Positions 23,640 through 35,028 of a DNA stretch of 64,000 nucleotides are shown here, piece by piece; the first letter of the stretch is position 1, and the number at the start of each line of letters is the position of its first letter. The stretch comes from Diogma glabrata (lineage: Eukaryota > Arthropoda > Insecta > Diptera > Cylindrotomidae): contig OY856187.1 of assembly GCA_963693315.1 (NCBI GenBank), positions 70,970,033-71,034,032 on the forward strand, given 5' to 3'. The position numbers were made by a program, and so were the translations under genes. The notes under the pieces were generated by a model. The model searched no databases. It was not told the origin of the DNA and saw only the letters and a program-made list of their open reading frames with translations.

Positions 23640-25350
23640 ATGAGCTAGTTTAATGGACACCCAGTTGATCAAGCCCATTTGCTAACCATTTATGGTGACT
23701 TGCTGCATATTTAGATCATTAACACACGTGGAAGGAAGGGGCACGTTGATCCGAAGGCGATAGCATTATGCAATTTCAAAAATTGACGGTTTATTTGATA
23801 TCTTTACGGATATCTGATTTATGAGAAACACCAGTCAGATCTACCACTCCTCTAATAGAGAACTTGCAAGACATGGCCATTTTCTCCAGCTCAAAACCCC
23901 AGAGTTTACAAACAAGCATGTTTGCCAACAAATTACCAACTATGCTTTCTTCATTAGGAATAAATCGGGACGATTGCTTGTTGGTTAAACTTTGAATAAC
24001 TTTGCCTCCCTAAGACAACAAAGAAAGCCATTATGAACTCATTTAAAAAAAGTTTATTTACTGATCAGAATACCAGTATACCGGACTTGTCATATTCGAA
24101 CACCGTAATAATTAATATCGGCATTGAATGCCCTACCCTAATCACAAAAGATTCTTTGAAAAAAATATAAACTTAACGATTCGTAAAGAGCAAGAAAGAA
24201 CTGATCTACACATTTTTCTGGTAAGTTAATTTAAACTATTTACAATATTTGCAACTTTAGTATTGAAAAAAATATGTTAGTTGAACCGGATTTTAGTTTT
24301 AGCTATTATTTTAACACTTCAAATCTTTGAAATCCCCCAAAAATTTCCCAAAAAATTTTCTTAACTATTTGCTTCCACTAAAGAAATAAATTTAATTTTG
24401 CCTAAAGCTGACCAAATTTTGCTTTCGAATCAATAAATTCTTTTAGAAGCTTTAGTTGACTTGCTCATAAAATTCCATTTAATTTAAATCTATCTAATTT
24501 TTAGTCTTGTGAATTCTAATTCAAAAAACCAGATAATGGTAAACATCATTTTACCTCGTGTATATACTTTCAGATATACATTTAAATTAAAAATCTATAA
24601 TTATTTCAATTTATTATTTATTATTTACCAAAAGTTGTACCAATTTCATTTAAATCTATATATGATCACATGGCAGATGCTTCCTAGTATCGTTTTGTTG
24701 CAAAAATTAAACTCATTTAACATATGTATAATTGTGTGCTCATTGCTCTTAAAATTCGTTGGTTTTGTTGGAATTGAATGACTTGCAACTTAAAATTATT
24801 TGAGGAATAAGATCATGAAATCCATTCTCTTTTCAATCTTCAGGTAAATTATGTTATGTTATACTTTTTCGATAGTCTGGTGTGTATAGTGATTAAATAT
24901 CTTTCAATGTGAGCCAAAAATATTTCTTGTTTAGTAGACAGTTGAGTTAACATTGAATTGCGAGTCAGTTATTCAACTTCAGTGTAAACTTTACATCTTA
25001 AAAACACATCTTCTTATCAACTCAACATGGTAAAAATTTTCTTTTTGGAAAACAATCAACAGATATCTTGTTAAAAGTGAAAATGGAAAGTTATTTTCTT
25101 TGGTTTTGATTTTCTTTTCTTTACGTATTTAATGCATGCAGGTGTTATTATGGTTGAATTCGTTAGATAATTGTGTTTGCTCAATTGTTGAATGTTTTAA
25201 GGATTAAGATTTATTTTTTTTATACAAAAAAGCTGTGAGAAATTTATTGAATGAAGATTGGTTTTGAATGAATTTAGAGTAGCAGTTAGTAAAATTTAAT
25301 ACAATCATTTAACGTTTCCATTAATTTTACTTACTTTACCGTCTGTGCAG
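23640..25350. other. Non-coding sequence immediately upstream of the first certain TRP-gamma exon
   Basis: AT-rich, no recognised repeats. It ends in a polypyrimidine acceptor (TTACCGTCTGTGCAG, 25336-25350). An ATG directly followed by GTAAAAAT at 25027-25036 could in principle be a one-codon exon but is less likely than the exon at 10691. Confidence 0.5.
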
Positions 25351-28300
25351 CAATTTGGACTACAAATTGACGAACCAACATTTGTGGAAAAACTCCCCAC
25401 GGAGGTTAGTCCAAACTTACCAAAACCATTATCACTCGAAGAGAAAAAATTCCTTCTCTCTGTTGAACGTGGTGATCAAGCTAATGTAAGGAGGTAAGTC
25501 ACAATTAGTTGATTTCATAACCTGATAAAGTTTTGTTAAAAACCAACATGAGAATTTCAGAATAATTCAACTTGCTCATCGTAAAAAACAAATAAATATA
25601 AATTGTGTTGATTCCTTGGGACGTGGTGCCCTAACTCTAGCAATCGATAATGAAAATTTAGAAATGGTTGAGTTATTGGTAATAATGGGAGTTGAAACAA
25701 GTGACGCATTACTGCAAGCTATTAATGCAGAATTTGTAGAAGCGGTTGAACTTTTATTAGAACATGAGGAATTGATACATAAGGAGGGAGAACAATATGC
25801 AAGTCAGTTACAAAACATATTAGTAAAATATTTGAATTCTTTTATTTTTTACCAGAGTTGGCAAAAGACTGATATCAACACAGCTATGTTTACACCTGAT
25901 ATAACTCCATTAATGCTTGCAGCACATCGTAACAATTATGAAATTATTAAAATTCTTTTAGATCGAGGTGCAACACTTCCAATGCCACATGATGTTAAAT
26001 GTGGTTGTGCGGAATGTATACAACAAACAAATGAAGATTCTCTCCGTCATTCACTTTCGCGTGTCAATGAATATCGTGCCTTAGCAAGTCCATCCTTAAT
26101 AGCTCTTAGTTCTAATGATCCTTTGTTAACAGCTTTTCAATTATCATGGGAGATGAGAAATCTTGCCTTTGCCGAACAAGAATGTAAATCTGAATATTTA
26201 GAATTACGAAGAAAATGTCAACAATTTGCTGTCGATTTACTAGATCAATCAAGAAACTCTCAAGAACTAGCTATTATTTTAAACTATGATCCTGGATCGC
26301 CACCATATGAAGATGGAGATCATATGACTTTGAGACGGTTGGAGTTGGCAATAAACTATAAACAGAAAAAATTTGTAGCTCATCCAAATATTCAACAACT
26401 ATTAGCGGCTATGTGGTATGAAGGTGTACCAGGATTCCGAAGAAAATCGCCTTTTCAAAAATTAACAACTATTGCTACAGTAGCAATTTTGTTTCCCTTA
26501 TATTGTACTATTTACATGATTTCACCAAACTCTAATGTTGGAAAACTTATGCGAAAACCTTTTATGAAATTTTTAGTTCACTCTTCATCTTATATTTTCT
26601 TTTTATGTAAGTTTGGAAAAATAATGTTAGAATAAAAAATTTTACCATAATTTGTAATTTTAGTAATTTTGATCTTGGTCTCACAACGTGTGGAAGTACA
26701 TCTAATTCAAATGTTTGGAACTGAAAACATGCAACGAGAACTTCAGGAACAGTTAATGAAACAACGTGGTTCAGGACCAACACCATTAGAGCTTGTGATT
26801 GTTGTTTATGTTCTTGGATTTATTTGGGAAGAAACACAGGAAATATATGTAGAAGGGATTCAAAGATATCTTCGGAATATGTGGAATTTTATTGATTTTA
26901 CACGAAATTTTTTATATTGTATTGTTGGATTATTAAGAATTATTGCGTATATTCAACAATCGAATGAGGTTAAACGAGATCCATCTACAGCGTATATAGC
27001 ACGAGAACATTGGGATGATTTTGATCCACAATTAATTGCTGAAGGATTATTCGCTGCTGCAAATATATTTTCAGCTTTAAAATTAGTTCATATGTTTTCA
27101 ATTAATCCACATTTAGGACCGCTTCAGATATCATTGGGACGAATGGTTATTGATATTGTGAAGTTTTTTTTCATTTACACGTTGGTGCTGTTCGCGTTTG
27201 CTTGTGGTAAGTTTCAGGTTGTAATGGGTGAATTAATTACTTGAGCATCCTTTGCTTAACTTTTCCTATGTATACAGATGAGGTTTTCCAGTTAAATTAA
27301 TTTGTCCCTTTCTTTAATTTATTTCTTAAAATGGCACGAAACCATTTTCCGTTTTTTATTTTATGAGTCCTTTTGCCTTTTTTACCTTTCTTAATTCACT
27401 TTGTCACTTTTGCCTTTTTGATACTTATTTGTCTTTAATCAAGTTGTTCTTTTGTTGCTTGTATAACTTCTGCGCCATTTGCTGTCTTTCACTGTTCAAA
27501 TTTGTAAAGAATTCTTGTTAATTTGCCAATGTTAATTGTATGGTTCCATTTTTGCCATTTTTCAATGTTCTCAAAGTTATTCTTGTCAACCTAGAAGGTT
27601 TCTGTATTTTTTAACCTTTTCTATTTTTTCTCAATTTTGTTAACACTTATTTCATTCATTTTTTGCCACTTATTTCCAGCATATGTTACTTTTTAGCTTT
27701 TGTTAATTTTACCATTTACACAGAATATAGTAATTGGTCTTTCTTATTACTTTTTTCTCAGTTGCTTAAATTTGCTTCTGTTAATACTTCATTTAATTTT
27801 CACACATTCCTCAATTGCCATTTATTACAATTTTGCAACTTTCGCCAATTTTTCACATTTTTTTCATTTGGCAAATTTTTTCAGTTTTACAAAACTTTTG
27901 TGACTTTTGTGAAAGATATTTTTTCTTTACAGTTTACTTTCTTGTAATCAATTTGCTACCTTCCGCTATCATTTATTTTGTTGGTGACTTTTACATCATC
28001 TTTCAATTTTGTTGCTCTCGGCGACTGTGGATATTTCAGTTTCTGTAGGAAGATATATAAGCTTAAAAGTGTTTAGTTTAACCATAAACGAGTACACGGA
28101 AGTTACCGATACATATACGGTTATACAGAAACTATTACACGAGTATATGGAAATTGCCGATACATAATCAGGTACACGAAAATTACTACACGAATACATG
28201 GGTACCAGGTACATGGCTACACGATAATATTTGTGTACCCATGTATCCGTGTATGTATTGGCAATTTCCGTATACCCGTGTACGCATATACCAGTATACC

Positions 28301-30684
28301 TGTGTACCAGTGTACTCGTGTACACGTGTATCAATGTACCTGTGTATGGTTAATCTAGACACTTGTATAGGTTTTGAGTTAAAAATTTGAGACAAATTTC
28401 AGGTCTGAATCAATTACTATGGTACTTTGCTGATTTGGAGAAAAAAAAATGTTACGTTCTTCCTGGAGGTGAGCCTGACTGGGATAATGCTTCAGATTCA
28501 TGTATGAAATGGCGTAGATTTGGCAAGTATGTTGAAGCAAAGTTAATCAACTATAATTTTAGCATTAACATTTTTATAAAATTTTCAGTCTTTTTGAATC
28601 TTCCCAATCTTTGTTTTGGGCAAGTTTTGGTATGGTAGGACTTGAGACCTTTGAACTCACTGGTATTAAAACATACACTCGGTTCTGGGGGTTATTAATG
28701 TTCGGTTCCTATAGTGTTATTAACGTTATTGTTTTATTGAATCTTTTAATCGCTATGATGTCTAATTCGTACGCAATGATTGATGAACAATCAGACACAG
28801 AATGGAAATTTGCAAGAACAAAATTATGGATGAGTTACTTTGAAGAAAGTTCTACCCTTCCACCACCGTTTAATATTTTTCCTACACCAAAAAAACTGAT
28901 GAAACTTTGTAGATCAAAAGCTAAACGAACGATTAAACAAGAATCTACGATTCGAAGAAAAGAAGAAAGAGATCGGGATAATCGATATACAAATGTTATG
29001 AGGTCATTGGTTTGGCGTTATGTTTCTGCTATGCATCGTAGAATGGAAGAAGATGCTGTTACAGAAGATGATATCAATGAGGTCAAAGGAGAAATTTCAT
29101 CGATGCGATATGAGATTTTGGAAATATTTGAAAAGAATGGAATGGATGTTTCTAGTGCCAATAGAAAAGAAAAGAGTGAGATCCAATTCAATACAGTTAT
29201 TTTGTTTATAATAAAAATGTTTTGATTTTCTTCCAGCTGTTCTTGCCAAAAGAATGAAAATATGGGAGCGTAGATTAATGAAAGATTTTCAAGTTGCACC
29301 AGTTCCACCAGAAGAAAATGAAGATGATAATTTTGAAATCCCAGCAAATGAAACAGCAGTGGAAAGATTCCGACGTGTTGCACGTAAGATAGCTCGTAAC
29401 TCTTGCAGCTATAAATGGGGACAAGTTATGCAAGGAGTTGGTGTTATGATTCCATCACAAATTGGAAGATGTCACAATCGTTCTAGTTTTAAAAACCAGC
29501 AAAACTTGAAAAAAGCTATGGCTGAAGCTAAAAGGTATCATTTCTGTAAATCCGTGCTCTAATCAGTTTAACATTCAAAAGATTTTATTTTTTTTTTATA
29601 GACTTGTCGAAAAAAGTACAGCACTACGATCAGGTGCCATTTCACCTATTGAAATGGTGGATTCCGGTACATCTAATTTGATTGAACTTTTAAAAAAAAT
29701 TTCTGAAGAGTGCAACGAAATTTCACCTGGCAATACATTAACGGTCACACAAAGCCGTAGTCGTGCTGTTTCACCAAATTTACAATTATTACATAAACAA
29801 CTCCATTCCGCCATATCATCACAAAGTGATAAAAGCTCTCAGTCCACAACATTTTTTAAGACACAAAATTTAGAAAAACCTCCACAAAACACCTCAAAAG
29901 TGCCACCATTTACCATAGTATCAATATCTCCACCACCTGTAGATGAAAATGTACCATCCTCAACTCATTCCTCAGCACTGTATGAAGTAGATTCACCACT
30001 TTTAGTTGAAAATTCCACAGAAACAATCTCATGTAAGTCACCTCTTCCATCCATTCAATCCCTTCCACCAATAATTAAAATAACATCAACTGAAAGTCCG
30101 TTGAGTCAGAGTGACGATAATGAAGATGATGCTCTTGTTTTAACTGAACCATCAATAACACCTAAACCATTGCAAGGTAATTTTAAATAACTTCAACCGA
30201 TTTTTAAAATTTTAGAAAAGAATTAAGAAGAGCAAAACCATATTAAAATTTGTTGATGATGAAACTTAGAAACAACCAAAGAATCACAAGATCCTCAACC
30301 TCCACCTTCACCAATGAAATCAATTGCATCATCACCATCAAAGTTTGTTAAACGAAGACCTTCAACACCACCACCAACAGAGATCGCAGTATCACGTCCG
30401 ATAGGTACTAAGCCACAGCCAGGACAAGGGATGATTCCACCACCACCACCACCACCAACGCCTTTACCTCCAACATACGTATAATCGATTTTGTGTCTTA
30501 ATTTTTGATTTTTTCACAAATTCTTAATATTTAGGTATATGAAATTCAACCACAAATATCAAGTAAGCAGATCACTTCACCATCTTCACCGGTTCACCCT
30601 TCATCACTATCGTCTCTGCGACCATCTCGAAAAATTGAAGATACCAAGCCATTTAAGCGAGTTCCAAAAACTGGATGGTTGTAA
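25351..30684 (+). CDS. trpgamma: TRP-gamma cation channel (TRPC family), ten exons
   Basis: Exons: 25351-25493, 25561-25798, 25856-26606, 26664-27206, 28403-28526, 28589-29175, 29237-29534, 29602-30176, 30270-30478, 30535-30684; all phases join and, with the exon at 10691, give 1215 residues. Order: [13 protein letters not shown] start, ankyrin repeats (~30-170), the TRP_2 region with DVKCGCAEC and [11 protein letters not shown], six membrane segments (S1 ~341-358; S5 [15 protein letters not shown]), pore loop [13 protein letters not shown]6 [19 protein letters not shown] box [10 protein letters not shown], and a Ser/Pro-rich tail with a proline run. [23 protein letters not shown] and SQIGRC favour TRP-gamma over TRP or TRPL. 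Known TRP-gamma channels are plasma-membrane Ca2+/Na+ channels that can associate with TRPL or act in mechanosensory neurons; that role is inferred here. The tail ends KTGWL. Confidence 0.97.
25799..25855 (+). other. trpgamma: 57-nt GC-AG intron, in frame and without stops
   Basis: Donor GCAAGT, acceptor TTTTTTACCAG, length 57 nt (19 codons), phase 0. Removing it joins HKEGEQY to [15 protein letters not shown], which lines up with the HKEG-PYSWE...FTPDITP segment of fly TRP-family channels. Leaving it in would add 19 hydrophobic or basic residues absent from the family. Its size matches neighbouring introns (56-67 nt). Confidence 0.8.
27207..28402 (+). other. trpgamma: Large (1196 nt) TRP-gamma intron after S5
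   Basis: Donor GTAAGT at 27207, acceptor TTTCAG at 28397-28402. The first ~800 nt are T-rich, with irregularly repeated TTTTGCCATTTTTC / CACTTTTGCC words on the plus strand. The last ~300 nt form an inverted-repeat element (28062-28370). The open frames across this intron are low-complexity artefacts. Confidence 0.85.
28062..28370. repeat. Inverted-repeat element built of GTACACG/CGTGTAC minisatellite units
   Basis: The left end AAAGTGTTTAGTTTAACCATA (28067-28086) pairs with the right end TATGGTTAATCTAGACACTTG (28345-28365). Inside, the left half repeats ACACGAGTAYAYGGAAATTRCCGATACAT-type units and the right half carries their reverse complement, so most of the 300 bp can fold into one hairpin. 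It lies entirely in a TRP-gamma intron, 40 bp from the next exon. Confidence 0.75.
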
Positions 30685-30689
30685 AGGGC

Positions 30690-30695
30690 AATAAA
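30690..30695 (+). terminator. trpgamma: Polyadenylation signal AATAAA of TRP-gamma
   Basis: AATAAA begins 6 nt after the TAA stop (30682-30684), which implies a very short 3' UTR. A distal signal cannot be excluded. Confidence 0.5.
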
Positions 30696-30699
30696 AAAA

Positions 30700-31026
30700 C
30701 AAGTAGTTTGAGTGGTCCAGATGTTTGTTGTTAAATATTATTTACTCAGTCACTATTGGAAATCTTAACAAGGTTGAGAAGTAAGCTATTATTGACCGAG
30801 AACTTTTAGATCCTTAGGCGCGTAGCGCCGAGGAATATAATGTTCGAGGTCTATATTAGTCTTCTCAAGCGAGGTATATATAATTTTTTTAACTACTAAC
30901 ACTATTTATCATATTTGCTTTGATTATACATTTCGATATTAGTCATTTTCCATTTCATTTTTTAAATATCTTAAAATATCAAGTAGCCTGGAAGTTTAGT
31001 TTCATACAAATAAATCGAAACAAAGA
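30700..31026. other. Intergenic sequence downstream of TRP-gamma
   Basis: No gene seen. It contains a GC-rich palindrome GGCGCGTAGCGCC near 30817 and words (TTATTTACTC, TGAGAAGTAA) that recur inverted around 31985-32060, suggesting a weak outer inverted repeat around the next element. Confidence 0.4.
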
Positions 31027-31915
31027 ATAGTACATTATGATGCTAGGACGCAAAGCTAAAGATTTTGGACGGATGTGGAGTTTGCAAATCGAGGCGCTAG
31101 CCGAGATTTGCACCCACATTAAGTCCAAAATAGCTTACGTCCGTGCATCATATACTATTTTATATTCGCCGCAAGCAAAATATTTTAAGAAAAGTTGTTT
31201 ATTCTAAATTTAAAATGATATTATTATTTTTTTATTCGCCTACATATTAAAGTGTTACTTTATTACAGTGATTGGTGGCTTTAAAGTATCACTTTTCAAC
31301 TATTTATTTTGTTGTCATAGCTACGTCCAAAAAAGTAAAAAGCATTTGTTTAAATTCTATGAAAAATAAAATTTTTTATCAATGCAACCCTTAAATTCAA
31401 AATTTCATTATCCAATTAAAATAGTTGTTATCATTTGTTGTCATAGCTACACAATAATTTGGAAAAAATAATAAATATTTTGTCAAAGGTTACTTGTTGC
31501 ACATATTTTTATTTTAAAATTTATGAAAATTTATAATTTTAATTTAGAATAAACCAATTTTCAATAAATATTTTGTCAAAGGTTACTTGTTGCACATATT
31601 TTTATTTTAAAATTTATGAAAATTTATAATTTTAATTTAGAATAAACCAATTTTCAATAAATATTTTGTCAAAGGTGACTTGTTGCACATATTTTTATTT
31701 TAAAATTTATGAAAATTTATAATTTTAATTTAGAATAAACCAATTTTCTTAAAATATTTTGATTGCGGCGAATAAAAAATAGTATATGATGCACGAACGT
31801 AAGCTATTTTTGACTTAATGTGGGTGCAAATCTCGGCTAGCACCTCGATTTGCAAACTCCACATCCGTCCAAAATCTTTAGCTTTACGTCCTAGCATCAT
31901 AATGTACTGTTTTGT
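31027..31915. repeat. Palindromic (foldback) element with ~165-bp arms
   Basis: The left arm (about 31027-31196) carries GTACATTATGATGCTAGGAC, GCTAAAGATTTTGGACGG, TTGCAAATCGAGG and GAGATTTGCACCCACATTAA. The right arm (about 31755-31915) carries the reverse complement, including GCGGCGAATAAAAAATAGTA. The interior has sequence related to the foldback cluster at 2950-4810, and the 93-bp triplet at 31470-31748. No coding sequence. Confidence 0.85.
31470..31748. repeat. Three tandem copies of a 93-bp AT-rich unit
   Basis: Units begin AATAAATATTTTGTCAAAGG at 31470, 31563 and 31656. They are nearly identical (one TTACTTG to TGACTTG change in unit 3), which suggests recent expansion inside the foldback element. 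Confidence 0.95.
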
Positions 31916-31929
31916 GTTTTTTTGTTCCT

Positions 31930-32880
31930 TTCAATTAAAATTAAAATAAAATTTGTCATTATTAATCTAGGTAATTTTTTGTTATTATTATTGACCTAGG
32001 CTGAGAAAAATTACTTCTCATTGGGGCATTCGAGTAAATAATGACGGTTTCTCATGTTAGTAGTTAAAATAATTTTATTAAATTTTCACTTACTTTAATT
32101 TAGTTTTTTATTATTATTCTCATAAAACTTTTAAAGTTCTTTTATTCAAAGAACAAAAATGAATTCTCTACAAAATGTCAATTATATTGTAAAGGATATT
32201 CTTAATAAAATAAATTTTAATATGTTCTGTTAAGATAATATGGGTTTCGTTGGTCTGTGATTATTGTTTTTATCTTCATGAATTTGTCTAGCTTTTCGCC
32301 TTGGGTGCAAATATAAAAGCATGGAACTTTTATACAGTACAGAAGAAAAAGGTAACTGGAGAATTTTGGAAATAAATCTAAATCTAAAAATCAAATTCCA
32401 TTTAAAAATTTCAATTAAACTTCTAAAAAGCAAAACATTAAATTGAAAATACCAATTCAAATAAAATACTTTGCTACTTCAATAAACTAAACAATATTAA
32501 ATTACATTGCAATATTAAGTTTGCGATAGTAAGAGAAAATGTTTGCAAAAAAAAAACAAACAGTTTTCTAATAAAAGCAAATCTGTTTTCATTGAAATGG
32601 GAAAACAGTTTTAGGTGTATTCAAGTGTTTATCCACTTCATATATATATATATAAACTTCGATTGTGGTTTAAATGTAGTGTCAGTTTATTTAAAGGTTT
32701 GTTTGCCATCTAGATGAAATGCTAATCAGTTTCTTGTTGTTGAAGAAATAAATTAAATAAAAAAAATTATGAAACTTAATTAATTTGATGTTCCGATATA
32801 TTGTCTGATAAATGTTCAATAAGAAAATTTTCAAAATGTTCAATTTCTTGAAGCCGATATCAATCTCAAGTTCTTCGTGT
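31930..32880. other. AT-rich sequence, no gene seen
   Basis: Contains a short (TA) run at 32640-32653. No recognised coding sequence or strong repeat. Confidence 0.5.
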
Positions 32881-32884
32881 ATTA

Positions 32885-34180
32885 AGTTCAAGAGGAAGTT
32901 TAGGACAACGATGTATAGTGTTGGACTGAGGACGCTCCCTTGGTGAACACCGACCCTAACGGGAAATTCGTCTGAAATTAAGGATCGGCATTTTACTTGA
33001 GTCGATCATGCACCTTCATATATATAAGTCATCATTATTACGTATATATCTCGGACTTTCTGCGATCAAATGGCTGTCCAGATGAGATCCCTTGGTGCTC
33101 AATCCAACGCCTTCTCTAGATCAATAAATACCGAGTGTTGGTCTTTACCGGCTTCTCTACGTTTCTCCATCATGATTATTACACGCTGGATAGCGTCCAT
33201 AGTTGATGACCCTCTCTCGAATATCTTCATAGAGTGACTCATCAATTTCAAAGCTCTATAGATTCCCAGTTTACGAGAGTCCCCTTTGTTCTTAGTAAAT
33301 TGCAAAAGGTAACTTTTCCTGAAGACAAGCGGCATTGGATCTCCTTTCTTTATTTTGTTGAATAGAGTAGTCAGATATTCGATTCCAATATCACCAGTTT
33401 TCTTCCAAAACTCGGAAGGTATCATGTCAAATCTGACAGCTTTATTACGCTTCGTTTGTCTCACTGCACATTACTTCTTCTTGGATAGCATTAACTTTAT
33501 GAGAACCGAGCGCAAAAATTCTTTCTTTAGGAGTGTTGTAAAATAATCCTTCATTCTGTTGCACATTTTGTTATCATCCATAAGCAGAGTTCCATTTTCA
33601 TCTTCGATGTATTTTTTGTCTGAATTTCACGCGCGTTCCTCCTTCTCTGGGCTGAAAGTTTAAATATCTTTGCACCTTTGTCGTGATCCTGAGTGCACCA
33701 CTGGCCCTTGTGTAGATGCCATTTCTTCTAGCTCTCGACAGAAACCTTTTGATGCCACAGCTCTTGCTCTTGCCATTGCTCTCAAAGCCTGCTTCTTTGC
33801 CTGATTATAGATGATTTTCAGCTATTCCCTTTCGGCTTTACTAGAGTTACACTTTGTCCGTGCTTTAAAAACTGCGTCTTTCTGCTTGATGGCATTTTTG
33901 GTTTCATCATTCCACCACCTTGTTTCCTTAGCAATGTGTTGAAATTCCCTAGAGTGTTTTGGCTTGCTCAATACATTGTTCCATTAAAAAACCCCACATT
34001 TCCTCTGCAGTCATTTGTTCGTCGCAATCACAGATCGAAATGTCTTTCATATATTCCTTAAACACGTCCAAATAAACCTTTCCAGTTTCCTCTTGTAACG
34101 AACCTTTGCCGCCAATCTTAAAGTTTTTGGGGATCGGGCCTTTGTTTAATGCTACTTGAAATATTTGAAGTTTTGTTTCT
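32885..34180 (-). pseudogene. RTE-clade LINE reverse-transcriptase fragment
   Basis: The minus strand encodes, around 33464-33099, a run containing AVRFDMIPSEFWKKTGDIGI, YLTTLFNKIKKGDPMPLVFR, LGIYRALKLMSHSMKIFER and HSVFIDLEKALD: the RT fingers and palm-A region (FIDLEKA-D), characteristic of RTE/BovB-like elements (IP-E-WK...GI-WLT-LFN-I; LMSHTMK-WER). Further on, 32990-32900 reads PVRVGVHQGSVLSPTLYIVV, the palm-B region. Upstream (34180-33500) are frame-broken remnants of the linker. Only part of the element remains. Confidence 0.75.
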
Positions 34181-34189
34181 CTTCTAAAC

Positions 34190-35028
34190 CAAAAACAAAA
34201 ATTTCACTTGACGACACTATATACACAATACAAAACCCAAACACAAATTAAACACAAAAGAGTTCTATTGCTATTTACATTACATTTATTTTTACACTTG
34301 AAATTTGATATATTTTTACTTTTATTTATAATTTAATCTTTTTATTAAATTTTTCCTTACACTTTTAACCATTTAACAATAAATAAATAATTAAAAGTTA
34401 TACTCAAATTTTATTCCTTTGTTAACGTACCTTTGTCAATCATCAATCGGAGTCAGACGAAGAAGGCCTTGTCTCCTAAATTTCAAAGGAAGAAAAAACA
34501 ACAAAAAAAATAAGCGAAAATAGAAAAATAAGTGAGTGTTTGTGTTAGTGTTTATGAAAATAAAAGTGTTGAAGAACGGAGGCGGATACAATTATATAAC
34601 GGGTGAGATTGTTCTTTATTAAAAATTATTTGGTATTTTGTATTTGTTGTTACCAAGCGGTAGGCAGGTAAAATTTTACCTTTTATTGCTTTGCTGTAGT
34701 AAATTTATTTATTATTTTAAAGCATAAATTTGTTTTATATTGCTTGGTAACAGAAAGTGTAAAATTTCGTTTTAGTTGTTAGTAGGAATTTCAAATTCAA
34801 CCCTTTATTTGTACTCTTCAATTTTGTTAGTGTCTTTTATGTCCCCATATTTTTTTGGCTTTTCTCTTATCGTGCTACTGTTGCATGACGCCTGCTATCG
34901 TGTTTTTGTGACGGAAATACCCAGTTTCTTTTGTACTGTGTAGTGTTGAAATTTAGGCCTGGCTGAATTTCAGTATCTATACCTGCAATGTCAAAGGGTA
35001 AGTCTTTGTCTCAGAAAATGGCAGCAGA
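34190..35028 (+). other. Possible 5' leader of the following LINE plus AT-rich sequence
   Basis: The section from about 34440 to 35028 leads into the endonuclease frame at 35029 with no interruption by other repeats, so it may be LINE 5' UTR. No conserved motif was found, and 34190-34440 is simple AT-rich sequence. Confidence 0.35.

Noticed and set aside
22253..23643. Plus-strand frames opposite the DUF4780 LINE
   Set aside because: Shadows of the minus-strand ORF1 with no family resemblance.
25027..25036. ATG directly followed by GTAAAA as a one-codon first exon of TRP-gamma
   Set aside because: Phase would fit, but a one-codon exon with a weak donor is far less likely than the ten-codon exon at 10691 with a consensus donor. 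Not fully excluded.
27663..28048. Several overlapping Phe/Leu-rich frames in the TRP-gamma intron
   Set aside because: Low-complexity T-rich sequence between a clear donor and acceptor.
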